A DNA stretch of 64,000 nt from [Eubacterium] eligens ATCC 27750 (GCF_000146185.1 NC_012780.1:562745-626744); one strand, 5' to 3'. Shown: positions 8,536 through 16,814, counted from the stretch's first letter. Numbers and translations: made by a program. The notes: generated by a model not told the origin, from the sequence alone.

Positions 8536-9720
8536 TTATCTCCAGTCCACATTCTTGGCATTAATCGCTTTTTCTTTAAGTGTTGCCAGTCTCTTTATTG
8601 CTTCATTAAGTGTATCGTCCTGCTTTGCAAAATGAAATCTAACAAGATTATGCACATCTTCCCTGAAAAAGCTTGACCCCGGAACTGCCGCCACACCAAC
8701 GAACTGTGCCATCCATTCGCAGAACTTCACATCATCTTTAACTCCGAATTCACTCACATCAACAAGCACATAATATGCCCCCTGTGGGTCTGTGTATTTT
8801 AATCCCAGCTTCTTAAGACCGCCTACAAATACCTCTTTCATATGTGCATAATGTGCGGCAAGTTCATCATAATAGCCATCACCAAACTCTAATCCCACAA
8901 CTGCTGCCTCCATCAATGGTGCGGCTGCACCAACTGTAAGGAAATCATGTACCTTTTTAACTCTGTCGATTATCTGTGGGTTAGCAATAACATAACCTAA
9001 TCTCCAGCCTGTTATTGAGTATGTCTTAGACAGCGAATTGCACACTATCGTTCTTTCTCTCATGCCCTCAAGCGACTGCATGTAAATATGCTTATTAGGT
9101 GCATACACAATATGCTCATACACTTCATCTGTAACAACATATGCGTCATATTTCTTAGCAAGTTCAGCAATTGTCTGCATTTCCTCCATTGTAAACACCT
9201 TACCGCATGGGTTGGAAGGATTACACAGAATTAATGCCTTAGCGCCCTGTCTGAATGCATCTTCTAACTTTTCCTTATCAAAATGAAATTCTGGTGGAAC
9301 TAATGGAACATATATCGGCTCTGCGCCTGAAAGAATTGTATCTGCACCGTAATTCTCATAAAAAGGCGAGAATATTACAACCTTGTCACCCGGATTAATA
9401 ATACTAAGCATTGTAGCCATCATTGCCTCTGTACTTCCGCATGTGACAACAATCTCTGTCTCAGGGTCAATCTTAACACCAGAAAAATGTTCATATTTCT
9501 TAGCAACTGCATCTCTGAAATTCTTAGCTCCCCATGTCAATGCATACTGATGAGGTCCTTCGCCTGCAACTCTTGCAAGCCTGTCTGTTATAGCCTTTGG
9601 TGGGTCAAAATCAGGAAATCCCTGTGATAAATTAACTGCACCATATTTATTAGCAACTCTTGTCATTCTTCTGATGACAGAGTCTGTAAAATTTGCTGAT
9701 CTGTTACTTAACTCTTTCAT
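8536..9720 (-). CDS. PLP-dependent class I/II aminotransferase (aspartate/kynurenine/methionine type)
   Basis: A 394-residue fold-type I aminotransferase. The pyridoxal-phosphate lysine is in NSLSKTYSITGWRLGY, the co-factor-contacting Asn in NPSNPCGKVF, the Asp in VVTDEVYEHI, and the carboxylate-binding Arg in LVRFHFAKQ near the C-terminus. Length and motifs fit the group annotated as aspartate, kynurenine-oxoglutarate or methionine aminotransferases; substrate cannot be told from sequence. It is followed closely by the VanZ-RDD gene. Confidence 0.85.
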   Translation of the reverse strand: MKELSNRSANFTDSVIRRMTRVANKYGAVNLSQGFPDFDPPKAITDRLARVAGEGPHQYALTWGAKNFRDAVAKKYEHFSGVKIDPETEIVVTCGSTEAMMATMLSIINPGDKVVIFSPFYENYGADTILSGAEPIYVPLVPPEFHFDKEKLEDAFRQGAKALILCNPSNPCGKVFTMEEMQTIAELAKKYDAYVVTDEVYEHIVYAPNKHIYMQSLEGMRERTIVCNSLSKTYSITGWRLGYVIANPQIIDRVKKVHDFLTVGAAAPLMEAAVVGLEFGDGYYDELAAHYAHMKEVFVGGLKKLGLKYTDPQGAYYVLVDVSEFGVKDDVKFCEWMAQFVGVAAVPGSSFFREDVHNLVRFHFAKQDDTLNEAIKRLATLKEKAINAKNVDWR

Positions 9721-9768
9721 GTAAATGTGTCCTCCTTATTCTATACGATATTTTAATTGTAGTTGATA

Positions 9769-10443
9769 CTACATTGTTATTAATTTTTTTAATTCATCTG
9801 AAAAGAACTCTTTCTCTGTTTGAAACAAGTCTTTCTTTATTTCATAAAATAATTTATTATATGTACTCTCTCCCTCATATTTCTGCAGAATAAACATTAT
9901 TTTCTGTGGTCTTGTACAATAAGCTGTAATAGGATTATTCAATAATGTAGTTGGAATCGGGACTTTGGTATTGTCCACAATCTGCGTTCCTTTTTTCTTT
10001 ATCCTTGAATCATACCCGATTACTCCACATTCATTACCTGTAGCCATTTCAAAATCATTATACCGCGTCACCAAATCTTTTGCGCCTATCTTATAACACT
10101 TGCTGTTTCGCAAATTCAACATCTGTTCCATAACAGCTGCTTTTGCATACATAGTATTTGAATCTCTTCTTGGTTTACAATCTTCTCTTTTTATTATTTG
10201 CTTTTCACAAGCCTCATAAAATGCTGTCGCACTCAATGTTTCGCTTTTAATTCCTGCCAGATGCATAAAATTATTTTTTCCATATCTTACTTCATAATAA
10301 TCATATACATCTGACTTTTTTTCTCTAAATATAAATAATAAAGTAGTATCTGCATACTCTGAATACAATTTTGCACTTTTACACAATATCGTTAATAATT
10401 CTGTTGGACTCAGCATTCTTGTATTCTGTATTTTATACTTCAT
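9769..10443 (-). CDS. PBECR4-like nuclease domain protein (candidate toxin) downstream of a structured RNA
   Basis: A 224-residue soluble protein. The segment NNFMHLAGIKS followed by SATAFYEAC, and later VPIPTTLLNNPI, resemble the PBECR4 (phage Barnase/EndoU/ColicinE5-D/RelE-like nuclease 4) proteins found in Firmicute genomes and phages. Predicted catalytic chemistry for that family is RNA cleavage, known from the BECR fold and not shown here. Start ATG 10443 follows an AAGGAG site; upstream codons run through a terminator hairpin and are rejected. The gene stands alone, 12-50 bases behind an intrinsic terminator that ends a structured RNA. No conventional protein antitoxin gene is adjacent. 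The domain call is from remembered motif patterns; a Pfam search would settle it. Confidence 0.55.
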   Translation of the reverse strand: MKYKIQNTRMLSPTELLTILCKSAKLYSEYADTTLLFIFREKKSDVYDYYEVRYGKNNFMHLAGIKSETLSATAFYEACEKQIIKREDCKPRRDSNTMYAKAAVMEQMLNLRNSKCYKIGAKDLVTRYNDFEMATGNECGVIGYDSRIKKKGTQIVDNTKVPIPTTLLNNPITAYCTRPQKIMFILQKYEGESTYNKLFYEIKKDLFQTEKEFFSDELKKLITM

Positions 10444-10458
10444 AATTCTCCTTAATGT

Positions 10459-10489
10459 AAAAGAGGAACCTTCCCACCGAAGGTTCCTC
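10459..10489 (-). terminator. Intrinsic terminator between the structured RNA and the PBECR4-like gene
   Basis: On the minus strand, GAGGAACCTTC and GAAGGTTCCTC form a perfect 11-bp stem (10489-10479 with 10473-10463) around the loop GGTGG, followed by TTTT at 10462-10459. The downstream ribosome-binding site AAGGAG begins only about 8 bases after it, so the nuclease gene is reached only by read-through or anti-termination. Confidence 0.88.
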
Positions 10490-10680
10490 AATAACTCAAA
10501 TCTTTAAAAACTGGTTTCATTATGGTGCTTTGCCACCAAAATCACAGGCTTCTCACCCGTCTGGCTTGATTATCCTCTATGCTTAAGAGTAAATGCAAAG
10601 TTTTTACGTTGCCAGTGCAACGGAAGCAAACACCTTATGCTTCATGTCCTGTCATCAGGAAGAGATTTCTCTCTTGGTAC
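10459..10680 (-). ncRNA. Candidate structured non-coding RNA, about 220 nt, 5' of the PBECR4-like gene
   Basis: Minus-strand RNA running from a consensus promoter to an intrinsic terminator. Hairpins visible by eye: AAGAGA-GAAA-TCTCTT (10675-10660), CCTG-ATGA-CAGG (10659-10648), GAAGCA...TGCTTC (10643-10623), CGTTGC-ACTG-GCAACG (10622-10607) and TGGTG-GCAAAG-CACCA (10538-10523). Two long-range pairings tie the molecule together: TAAAAACT (10606-10599) with AGTTTTTA (10512-10505), and the hairpin loop GCAAAG (10533-10528) with CTTTGC (10600-10595), a possible pseudoknot; the two partly compete for C and T at 10600-10599. No open reading frame of note. I cannot match it to a known riboswitch or RNA class. 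Options are an RNA antitoxin, a cis-regulatory switch, or a guide-like RNA. Confidence 0.65.
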
Positions 10681-10684
10681 TATT

Positions 10685-10713
10685 ATTATACTCAGAGTTT
10701 GGAAAATTATCAA
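10685..10713 (-). promoter_or_regulatory. Sigma-A-type promoter of the structured RNA
   Basis: TTGATA (10713-10708), a 17-bp spacer, and TATAAT (10690-10685) on the minus strand. Start of transcription is expected near 10680-10677, immediately before the first hairpin. This is one of the best consensus promoters in the window and it does not directly abut a coding sequence. Confidence 0.8.
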
Positions 10714-10847
10714 CTTGTTTTTTACAATTTTTATTATTTTTATCAAATAATATCACTGTTCACAAAATTCTCACAAACTTTCCAACTCATTTTCACATTT
10801 CCCATTTAATATAAACAATGTCGAAAGACAACAGACAAACTTTTTCA

Positions 10848-10889
10848 TAAAAAAGATGGCTGTCTAATCTCCCAATGCAGCAGCCATCG
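10848..10889 (-). terminator. Intrinsic terminator (minus strand)
   Basis: GATGGCTG and CAGCCATC form an 8-bp stem across an 18-nt loop, followed on the minus strand by TTTTTT. It is the second of two hairpins after the gene ending at 10982, and insulates the structured RNA promoter from upstream transcription. Confidence 0.7.
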
Positions 10890-10920
10890 GATGTTTGAAA
10901 AACATTTTTCCCCCTCATAA

Positions 10921-10979
10921 AGAGAGCCGGTATATACGAACTTCAACCCCATTGTCAGTCCGTATATCCTGGCTCTCTT
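10921..10979. terminator. Large hairpin after the 10982-11401 gene
   Basis: Arms AGAGAGCCGGTATATACG and CGTATATCCTGGCTCTCT pair almost perfectly around a 20-nt loop directly after the stop codon. There is only a weak T-run, so it may be an RNA-stabilising stem or a weak terminator, with the hairpin at 10848-10889 as the real stop. Confidence 0.6.
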
Positions 10980-10981
10980 AT

Positions 10982-11401
10982 TTAATCTGCTATATATTCT
11001 TTCAGCTTTTTCTCGCTGTCTAATCTGCATGCAACAATAGTAGACATTATCATGTATTTTACCACGCCTTTTGCAATATGCTCCTCGTAACGGCATTTCA
11101 TATCGACAGGATATCCCGATACAAGAAAATGAATCTGGTACTTATCCTGATTTCTTGATATAAATGCACTTACATACAGCCCATTAAGCACTGCCGTAAC
11201 TATTTCATCATCAGTAACAGGAATGTTTATCTTATAACCTGGTGATGAAAATGAGACTGCTTCGTCTCTGTTATGGAATCTTCCGTCCGCAATCTCTGCT
11301 ATTGAATATCCGCCAACATGATTCATCATTGCACCAAGCACTGGCATTTCAAGGTCATTCTCAATTATATAATTGTAACAATCTGTTGGAGTATTAAACA
11401 T
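10982..11401 (-). CDS. Uncharacterised 139-residue protein
   Basis: I do not recognise a family. The protein is soluble, begins MFNTPTDCYNYI, has no membrane segment, and contains a central stretch of alternating hydrophobic residues (ALNGLYVSAFISRN, YQIHFLVSGYPVDM) that suggests a small alpha/beta fold. The ATG at 11401 is chosen because AAGGA lies just upstream; it overlaps the stop of the HD-domain gene by 8 bases, so the two are translationally coupled. Two hairpins follow the stop codon. Confidence 0.6.
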   Translation of the reverse strand: MFNTPTDCYNYIIENDLEMPVLGAMMNHVGGYSIAEIADGRFHNRDEAVSFSSPGYKINIPVTDDEIVTAVLNGLYVSAFISRNQDKYQIHFLVSGYPVDMKCRYEEHIAKGVVKYMIMSTIVACRLDSEKKLKEYIAD

Positions 11402-11981
11402 TTTCCTTCTCCATCTCTTCATTAATAGTGTCTTCTGAGGCTGCCATTGCTGCAAGAGTCTTCGTCAGAAGTTCATCAAGTCCCCAGCCAAGCTGCTCTG
11501 CTCCACGCTCAATTACTTCTCTTGAACAGCCTGCTGCAAAGCCCTTGCTCTTATATTTCTTCTTTAATGACTTAAGCTCCATGTCCTTAGTACTCTTTGA
11601 TGGACGCATAAGTGCCGCTGCCCATATAAGTCCTGTAAGCTCGTCTGCTGCAAAAAGCACTTTTTCCATCTCATGCTCAGGTGCAACATCAACTGTAATT
11701 CCATAGCCATGAGAAACTACTCCATGAATTATATCTTCTGATACGCCGCCCTCTCTTAAAAGTTCTGGTGCTTTGATACAATGCTGTTCAGGATAAAGCT
11801 CAAAATCAATATCATGAAGAAGCCCTACAATTCCCCAGTACTCTGCATCTTCTCCATAACCAAGTTCATTAGCATACCATTTCATAACAGCTTCAACTGT
11901 TAATGCATGCTGGATGTGAAAAGGGTCTATATTGTACTTTTTAAGTAATTCAAATGCATCATTTCTTGAAATATGTTCCAT
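11394..11981 (-). CDS. HD-domain phosphohydrolase-like protein
   Basis: A 195-residue protein of the HDIG-related family often found in Firmicutes. The metal-binding pattern is H(27) in FHIQHALTVE, the HD pair in VGLLHDIDFE, and the later H in VVSHGYG and D in AADELTGLI. HD proteins hydrolyse phosphomonoesters or phosphodiesters of nucleotides; the substrate here is unknown. Start ATG 11981 follows a GAGGAA site. It is followed by the overlapping 139-residue gene and preceded by the Dabb gene 34 bases upstream, all minus strand. Confidence 0.8.
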   Translation of the reverse strand: MEHISRNDAFELLKKYNIDPFHIQHALTVEAVMKWYANELGYGEDAEYWGIVGLLHDIDFELYPEQHCIKAPELLREGGVSEDIIHGVVSHGYGITVDVAPEHEMEKVLFAADELTGLIWAAALMRPSKSTKDMELKSLKKKYKSKGFAAGCSREVIERGAEQLGWGLDELLTKTLAAMAASEDTINEEMEKENV

Positions 11982-12015
11982 TGTTAGTTCCTCCAATATT
12001 GCTGTTAGTTAATTA

Positions 12016-12318
12016 CTATATTTCGTAATCCATGCATGACCTTACTGCTGTGTAAGGTCTTACCTTGCTGTCTGCAACTGCTACATGCTTAGGATGTACG
12101 GCATAACCCTTTAAACTTTCCACGCTGTCAAATGTTGTGTCTAACATTACATCTGCTGTAGAACTTGGAAGACACTCTGTTCTTACTTTTACCTCTATAA
12201 GTCCTGGAATCTGTCCTGCAAGACCTTCTAGTCCTTTCTTAATACCTGCCTTAACCTGCTCTTTTTCTTCTCCTGCAAGCTCATCCTTTAATTTCCATAA
12301 AATAACATGCTTTACCAT
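12016..12318 (-). CDS. Dabb (stress-responsive A/B barrel) family protein
   Basis: A 100-residue single-domain protein. MVKHVILWKLKDE at the start and YAVHPKHVAVADSKVRPY near the end are the hallmarks of the Dabb ferredoxin-like barrel. Members form dimers and have been found in stress responses and in some polyketide cyclases, so no firm activity can be given. It lies in a same-strand run with the HD-domain gene downstream and the HipA-like kinase gene 12 bases upstream. Confidence 0.85.
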   Translation of the reverse strand: MVKHVILWKLKDELAGEEKEQVKAGIKKGLEGLAGQIPGLIEVKVRTECLPSSTADVMLDTTFDSVESLKGYAVHPKHVAVADSKVRPYTAVRSCMDYEI

Positions 12319-12330
12319 AATAATTGCTCC

Positions 12331-13140
12331 TTATCTAAATAAATATTTGTACTTGTTCATCTGACTGTATATGATTAACTCCACCCTTTTTCTTTCTTCC
12401 GGTGGATACGTATCTGCATTATTAACTATATCGCTTACATTCTTTTTAGTAAATAGAAATTGCAGATTCTGTCCGTATAAATTTTCGGCCACATCAAGCT
12501 GCTCATCAAAATTCTGACTTACGCTCTTGCTCTTAACTTCTGATATCATCTGATATATATCCTGTTCCATTGGATAATCCATTGTTGTATCTGACAGAAG
12601 CCCTGCACCATTATCAAACACCGGACAATATTTATAATCACCTTTTCCATTCATCAAGACAGCAATATTATGCATATACCTGTCCTCATTTAGGAAAAAT
12701 GCGTCTATTGTAAATAGTCTGCATATATACTCACCCCAATTATTAAGACCTGTTATATTCTTTATAGCATTTACAAGAAATTCAAGCCTTTCCTTCACAT
12801 CACTCATATGCCACAAAACACTTGTAAGACTTTCATTATATACATTTTTAAATAGTCTCTCCAATGTAATTATCTGCCAGTCGCCATCTATAAAAGTTCT
12901 GCTCCTGACACCCTTATATATCTGTCTTTTATATTTAATCTGTTCTGGTTCATATAATACATACTCGTCTTCATTAAGATTGGTATACTTTAATAAATGT
13001 GATATAACATATTCCGCTAACCCTTCATATCCGGTATAATCAGCTTTATACCATGTACCTTCGTTTTCCCATTTTAACTGGTTTCCCTTAGATGACTGTC
13101 TGATATTGGTTTTTATATTCTGTTTAAAAAGTTCAACCAT
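12331..13140 (-). CDS. HipA/CtkA-like serine/threonine kinase (candidate toxin)
   Basis: A 269-residue protein resembling the C-terminal kinase core of HipA, HipT and CtkA. The catalytic loop is FFLNEDRYMHNIAVL (Asp and Asn as in D-x4-N), and the metal-binding segment CPVFDNGAGLLSDT replaces the usual DFG. It is far shorter than HipA (about 440 residues) because the N-terminal HipA subdomain is absent. HipA-type kinases phosphorylate aminoacyl-tRNA synthetases and stop growth; the target here is unknown. The ATG at 13140 gives a 7-base spacing to GGAGG. It follows the regulator gene by 17 bases, a typical antitoxin-toxin order. Confidence 0.75.
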   Translation of the reverse strand: MVELFKQNIKTNIRQSSKGNQLKWENEGTWYKADYTGYEGLAEYVISHLLKYTNLNEDEYVLYEPEQIKYKRQIYKGVRSRTFIDGDWQIITLERLFKNVYNESLTSVLWHMSDVKERLEFLVNAIKNITGLNNWGEYICRLFTIDAFFLNEDRYMHNIAVLMNGKGDYKYCPVFDNGAGLLSDTTMDYPMEQDIYQMISEVKSKSVSQNFDEQLDVAENLYGQNLQFLFTKKNVSDIVNNADTYPPEERKRVELIIYSQMNKYKYLFR

Positions 13141-13157
13141 AAACATTCCTCCATCAT

Positions 13158-13694
13158 CTACTTCTCTATTCTTATCCAGAAATCGTCCTCTGCCATACGC
13201 CCCTGCGTCTTTTCTATTATCATAAATGTGTCATAAAACGGAAGTCCGATATCCTCCAGCACAAGCTTCATCTTATCTCTTGTTCTTGGAAAACATCTTG
13301 ACTCAAGAAATTCCTTATAGTCATTGTAATCAGGATTTTCATTAACGCCAAATGCACGAAACATCAGCTTGTCTGTATAATTCTTTATTCTCACAAGCTG
13401 CTTTGCGTCATCAACATCTATCAGTGTACAGATGTCATCCTTATACATATAAAACATTCTGACAGGAAATTCTTTCTCCGGTATTATCAGTCTGTTCACA
13501 TAATCAGGATAATCATTAATCATCTTAGAAAGTAAAACAATTGGACCTGTAATCTTAGCATTTTCTTTTTCCCATCGTTCTATTGTCGGTTTCGATGTTC
13601 CTACAAGACTGGCAAATTCTTTCTGTGTCAGTCCAAGATTCTTTCGCAGATTCTTAATATCCTCAGATGTAATATAATCTTTTAATGCAAACAT
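13158..13694 (-). CDS. HipB-like XRE regulator with extra C-terminal domain (candidate antitoxin)
   Basis: A 178-residue protein. Residues about 8-60 form an XRE helix-turn-helix (LRKNLGLTQKEFASLVGTSK followed by PTIERWEKE). The remaining 115 residues, ending FYDTFMIIEKTQGRMAEDDF, are not a classic HipB tail. They may correspond to the small N-terminal HipA/HipS-like domain that neutralises short HipT kinases, now carried by the antitoxin; this is inference. It lies directly upstream of the kinase, starts with a GAAAGGAAG site, and has a GTGTAC palindrome in its promoter, consistent with autoregulation. Confidence 0.72.
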   Translation of the reverse strand: MFALKDYITSEDIKNLRKNLGLTQKEFASLVGTSKPTIERWEKENAKITGPIVLLSKMINDYPDYVNRLIIPEKEFPVRMFYMYKDDICTLIDVDDAKQLVRIKNYTDKLMFRAFGVNENPDYNDYKEFLESRCFPRTRDKMKLVLEDIGLPFYDTFMIIEKTQGRMAEDDFWIRIEK

Positions 13695-13744
13695 TGTGTC
13701 ACTTCCTTTCAGTCCTTGATAAATAATGACTTTTCATAACCCAA

Positions 13745-13759
13745 GTGTACCATGTACAC
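13745..13759. promoter_or_regulatory. Palindromic operator in the HipBA-like promoter
   Basis: GTGTAC-CAT-GTACAC, a perfect 6+3+6 palindrome 50 bases upstream of the regulator ATG. It overlaps the likely minus-strand -10 region (TACACT, 17 bases from TTTACA). It is the probable binding site of the XRE protein encoded downstream. Confidence 0.6.
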
Positions 13760-13774
13760 ATTTTATTGTAAACA

Positions 13775-13838
13775 AAAAGTCGTTAAAATGATGGCTTTTA
13801 TTTGTAATAATCTCATCATTTTAACGACTTTATTCATA
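13775..13838 (-). terminator. Long-stem intrinsic terminator of the metY-like gene
   Basis: AAAGTCGTTAAAATGATG and CATCATTTTAACGACTTT form a perfect 18-bp stem around a 20-nt loop, followed on the minus strand by TTTTTG. It separates the MetY gene from the HipBA-like operon. Confidence 0.85.
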
Positions 13839-13898
13839 TAAAACATTTCAATTTCTTAATTATCCAGATTTATTGGTAACTTTAATTCTCTATTAGAA

Positions 13899-15182
13899 TT
13901 ATATAGCCTCCAGCGCCTGTGCAATATCCGCAATCAGATCCTTCTTATCCTCAAGGCCACATGAGATACGTATAAGTCCTGCTGGAATTCCAGCGGCTTT
14001 AAGCTGCTCATCATTCATCTGTCTGTGTGTTGATGTTGCAGGGTTAAGGCAGCATGTTCTCGCATCTGCTACATGAGTTTCGATAGCTGCAAGCTTTAAA
14101 TTCTTCATAAACTTCTCTGCAGCCTCTCTTCCACCCTTTAACTCGAATGAAACTACTCCGCAGCCACCTTCTGGCATGTACTTCTTAGCTGTCTCATAGT
14201 ACTTGTTAGAAGGAAGTCCCGGATAATTAACGAATTCAACCTTATCCTGCTTCTCAAGAAATTCTGCAACAGCCTGTCCGTTTTCAACATGTCTTGGCAT
14301 ACGCACATGAAGTGATTCAAGACCAAGATTTAATATAAATGCATTCTGTGGAGACTGTATGCAGCCTAAATCTCTCATAAGCTGTGAAGTACATTTTGTT
14401 ATAAACGCACCTTCTTTACCGAACTTCTCGGCATATGTAATTCCATGATATGATTCATCAGGTGTGCAGAGTCCAGGGAACTTGTCTGCATGTGCCATCC
14501 AGTCAAAATTTCCGCTGTCTACAATAGCTCCACCGACTGCTGCTCCATGTCCGTCCATATATTTAGTTGTTGAATGTGTTACAATATCTGCTCCCCATTC
14601 AATTGGTCTGCAATTAACTGGTGTTGGGAATGTATTATCGACGATAAGTGGTACACCGTGTGCATGTGCTGCATTTGCAAACTTCTCAATATCTAATACT
14701 GTAAGTGCAGGATTGGCAATTGTCTCACCAAATACTGCTCTTGTGTTGTCCTTGAACGCTGCATTAAGTTCTTCCTCTGTGCAGTCAGGGTCAACAAATG
14801 TTGCTTCAATTCCCATCTTCTTCAAAGTAACATCAATAAGGTTAAATGTTCCTCCATATATAGAAGATGATGCTACTATATGGCTTCCAGCTTCGCAAAT
14901 ATTAAATAAAGCGAAGAAATTAGCTGCCTGTCCTGATGAAGTAAGCATTGCTGCACTTCCACCTTCAAGGGCTGCAATCTTAGCTGCCACATAATCATTA
15001 GTTGGATTCTGAAGTCTTGTGTAGAAATATCCACTTGCTTCAAGGTCAAAAAGTTTTCCCATATCCTCACTTGTATCATACTTAAATGTAGTAGACTGGA
15101 TTATAGGAATCTGTCTTGGTTCACCATTTCCAGGAGTATAGCCTGCCTGGACGCATTTTGTGTTAATTGAATAATTATCCAT
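13899..15182 (-). CDS. metY: O-acetylhomoserine aminocarboxypropyltransferase (sulfhydrylase)
   Basis: A 427-residue Cys/Met-metabolism PLP enzyme. It would make homocysteine from O-acetylhomoserine and sulfide. The PLP lysine lies in ADIVTHSTTKYMDGHG, with SSGQAANFFAL, DNTFPTPVNCRPIEWG and the C-terminal RISCGLEDKKDLIADI typical of MetY. Length of about 430 separates it from the shorter MetB/MetC enzymes (about 380). The ATG at 15182 follows CGGAGGG; a reading from 15215 would include that site. It is monocistronic with a strong terminator. No S-box or T-box leader is visible in the 170 bases upstream. Confidence 0.9.
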   Translation of the reverse strand: MDNYSINTKCVQAGYTPGNGEPRQIPIIQSTTFKYDTSEDMGKLFDLEASGYFYTRLQNPTNDYVAAKIAALEGGSAAMLTSSGQAANFFALFNICEAGSHIVASSSIYGGTFNLIDVTLKKMGIEATFVDPDCTEEELNAAFKDNTRAVFGETIANPALTVLDIEKFANAAHAHGVPLIVDNTFPTPVNCRPIEWGADIVTHSTTKYMDGHGAAVGGAIVDSGNFDWMAHADKFPGLCTPDESYHGITYAEKFGKEGAFITKCTSQLMRDLGCIQSPQNAFILNLGLESLHVRMPRHVENGQAVAEFLEKQDKVEFVNYPGLPSNKYYETAKKYMPEGGCGVVSFELKGGREAAEKFMKNLKLAAIETHVADARTCCLNPATSTHRQMNDEQLKAAGIPAGLIRISCGLEDKKDLIADIAQALEAI

Positions 15183-15354
15183 ATTTCCCTCCGGCTTTAT
15201 ATGTTTACATGACATGAATTATATCACAAACGCAAAACATATAACAGCACATTTTAATAATCTGGCTACACATTTATTAACATAATATGTTATGATATCA
15301 ATTATGCTATTATCAGTTTTTAATAATATTGTATAATAATTAAGAGGTTTTATT

Positions 15355-16755
15355 ATGAATAATCAGTCAGCGACTATGAACACAAAAGATAATCCGCTTG
15401 GATATAAAAAAGAATCCACTCTGCTTGTTGGTTTTGCAATTCCATGCATTATTTCAATGCTTGTGACAGCGCTTTACAATATTGTCGACCAGATATTTAT
15501 CGGCCAGGGAATCGGCATGCTTGGAAATGCTGCGACTAATATTGCATTTCCACTTTCAACAACATGTACAGCTATATCGCTTCTTCTCGGTATAGGAAGC
15601 GCGACTAATTTCTCGCTGTATCTTGGTGCCGGTGAAAAAAACGAATCTGAAAAATATGCCAGCAATGGTATTGTGCTTATGGCATTGTTTGGAATATTTC
15701 TGTTCCTTGTAACCACTATATTCTTAACACCTATGCTTAAATTCTTTGGTGCAACTAAAGATGTACTTCCTTATGCAAAGGCATATACAAGAATCACTGC
15801 GTTTGGCTTCCCATTCTTAATTGCAAACACTGGTATGAGCAAGCTTATTCTCGCAGATGGAAGCCCACGATATTCCATGATATCTATGCTTGCTGGTGCC
15901 ATAGTAAATACTATTCTTGACCCATTGTTTATCTTTGTCTTTAACATGGGAATGACTGGTGCTGCTCTTGCAACAATTACAGGCCAGATAATTTCATTTT
16001 CAATCAGTCTGCGTTATATGTTTCATTTTAAGACAATTAAACTTAGCAGGGAAAGTTTTATTGTATCTGCTGCCCACTGTAAGAAAATATTTATTCTTGG
16101 AGCAAGTGCCTGCTTTAATCAGATTGCAATGACCGTTGTACAGATTGTTATGAACAATACGCTGTCACACTACGGCGCACAATCAATATACGGTGGAGAC
16201 ATTCCTCTTGCCTGCGCCGGAATTATAACTAAAGTTAATATGATTTTCATGTCATTTGTTATCGGAATATCTCAGGGAACACAGCCTGTTATAGGTTTTA
16301 ACTATGGTGCAAAGAAGTACGCACGTGTAAGAAAAACTTATCTTCTTTCACTTGGTGCAGCTTCTGCCCTGTCTTTAATCGCATTTGCATGCTTCCAGAT
16401 ATTCCCAAGACAGATTATCAGCATATTTGGAAACGGAAGTGACCTGTACTTTAAATTCTCTGAAAGATATTTCAGAATATATATGTTTCTGACAATTGTT
16501 AATGGCATCCAGCCTGTAACTTCCAGTTTCTTTAACTCAATTGGCAAATCACAGCTTGGTGTATTTATGTCGCTTACAAGGCAGATTATTTTCCTGCTGC
16601 CACTTATCATTATATTTCCTATATTCATGGGAATTGACGGTGTTATGTATGCCGGACCTATAGCAGACGCTGCCGCTGCTATCGTATGCGGATACTTTAC
16701 TATAAGAGAATTAAAAGAATTAAAAAAGCTGGAAATCGATTTAACTAAATGTTAA
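15355..16755 (+). CDS. MATE-family multidrug/cation antiporter
   Basis: A 466-residue membrane protein with 12 predicted segments. The N-terminal ALYNIVDQIFIGQGIGMLGN and the central ISQGTQPVIGFNYGAKKYAR are typical of DinF/NorM-type MATE exporters, which expel cationic drugs in exchange for Na+ or H+. It is preceded by AAGAGG and read divergently from metY. The substrate is unknown. Confidence 0.9.
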   Translation: MNNQSATMNTKDNPLGYKKESTLLVGFAIPCIISMLVTALYNIVDQIFIGQGIGMLGNAATNIAFPLSTTCTAISLLLGIGSATNFSLYLGAGEKNESEKYASNGIVLMALFGIFLFLVTTIFLTPMLKFFGATKDVLPYAKAYTRITAFGFPFLIANTGMSKLILADGSPRYSMISMLAGAIVNTILDPLFIFVFNMGMTGAALATITGQIISFSISLRYMFHFKTIKLSRESFIVSAAHCKKIFILGASACFNQIAMTVVQIVMNNTLSHYGAQSIYGGDIPLACAGIITKVNMIFMSFVIGISQGTQPVIGFNYGAKKYARVRKTYLLSLGAASALSLIAFACFQIFPRQIISIFGNGSDLYFKFSERYFRIYMFLTIVNGIQPVTSSFFNSIGKSQLGVFMSLTRQIIFLLPLIIIFPIFMGIDGVMYAGPIADAAAAIVCGYFTIRELKELKKLEIDLTKC

Positions 16756-16814
16756 AATATAAGTTATGCGTGTATTCGTATATTTAACGGATTATTTTTA
16801 AAAGGATTTTTAAC

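Noticed and set aside
10845..11096. Minus-strand reading of 83 codons near the structured RNA
   Set aside because: It runs antisense-frame through two terminator hairpins and the end of the 139-residue gene, with no ribosome-binding site.
15183..15354. Possible S-box riboswitch upstream of metY
   Set aside because: None of the conserved S-box stems or terminator/antiterminator arms were found; the stretch is short and AT-rich.
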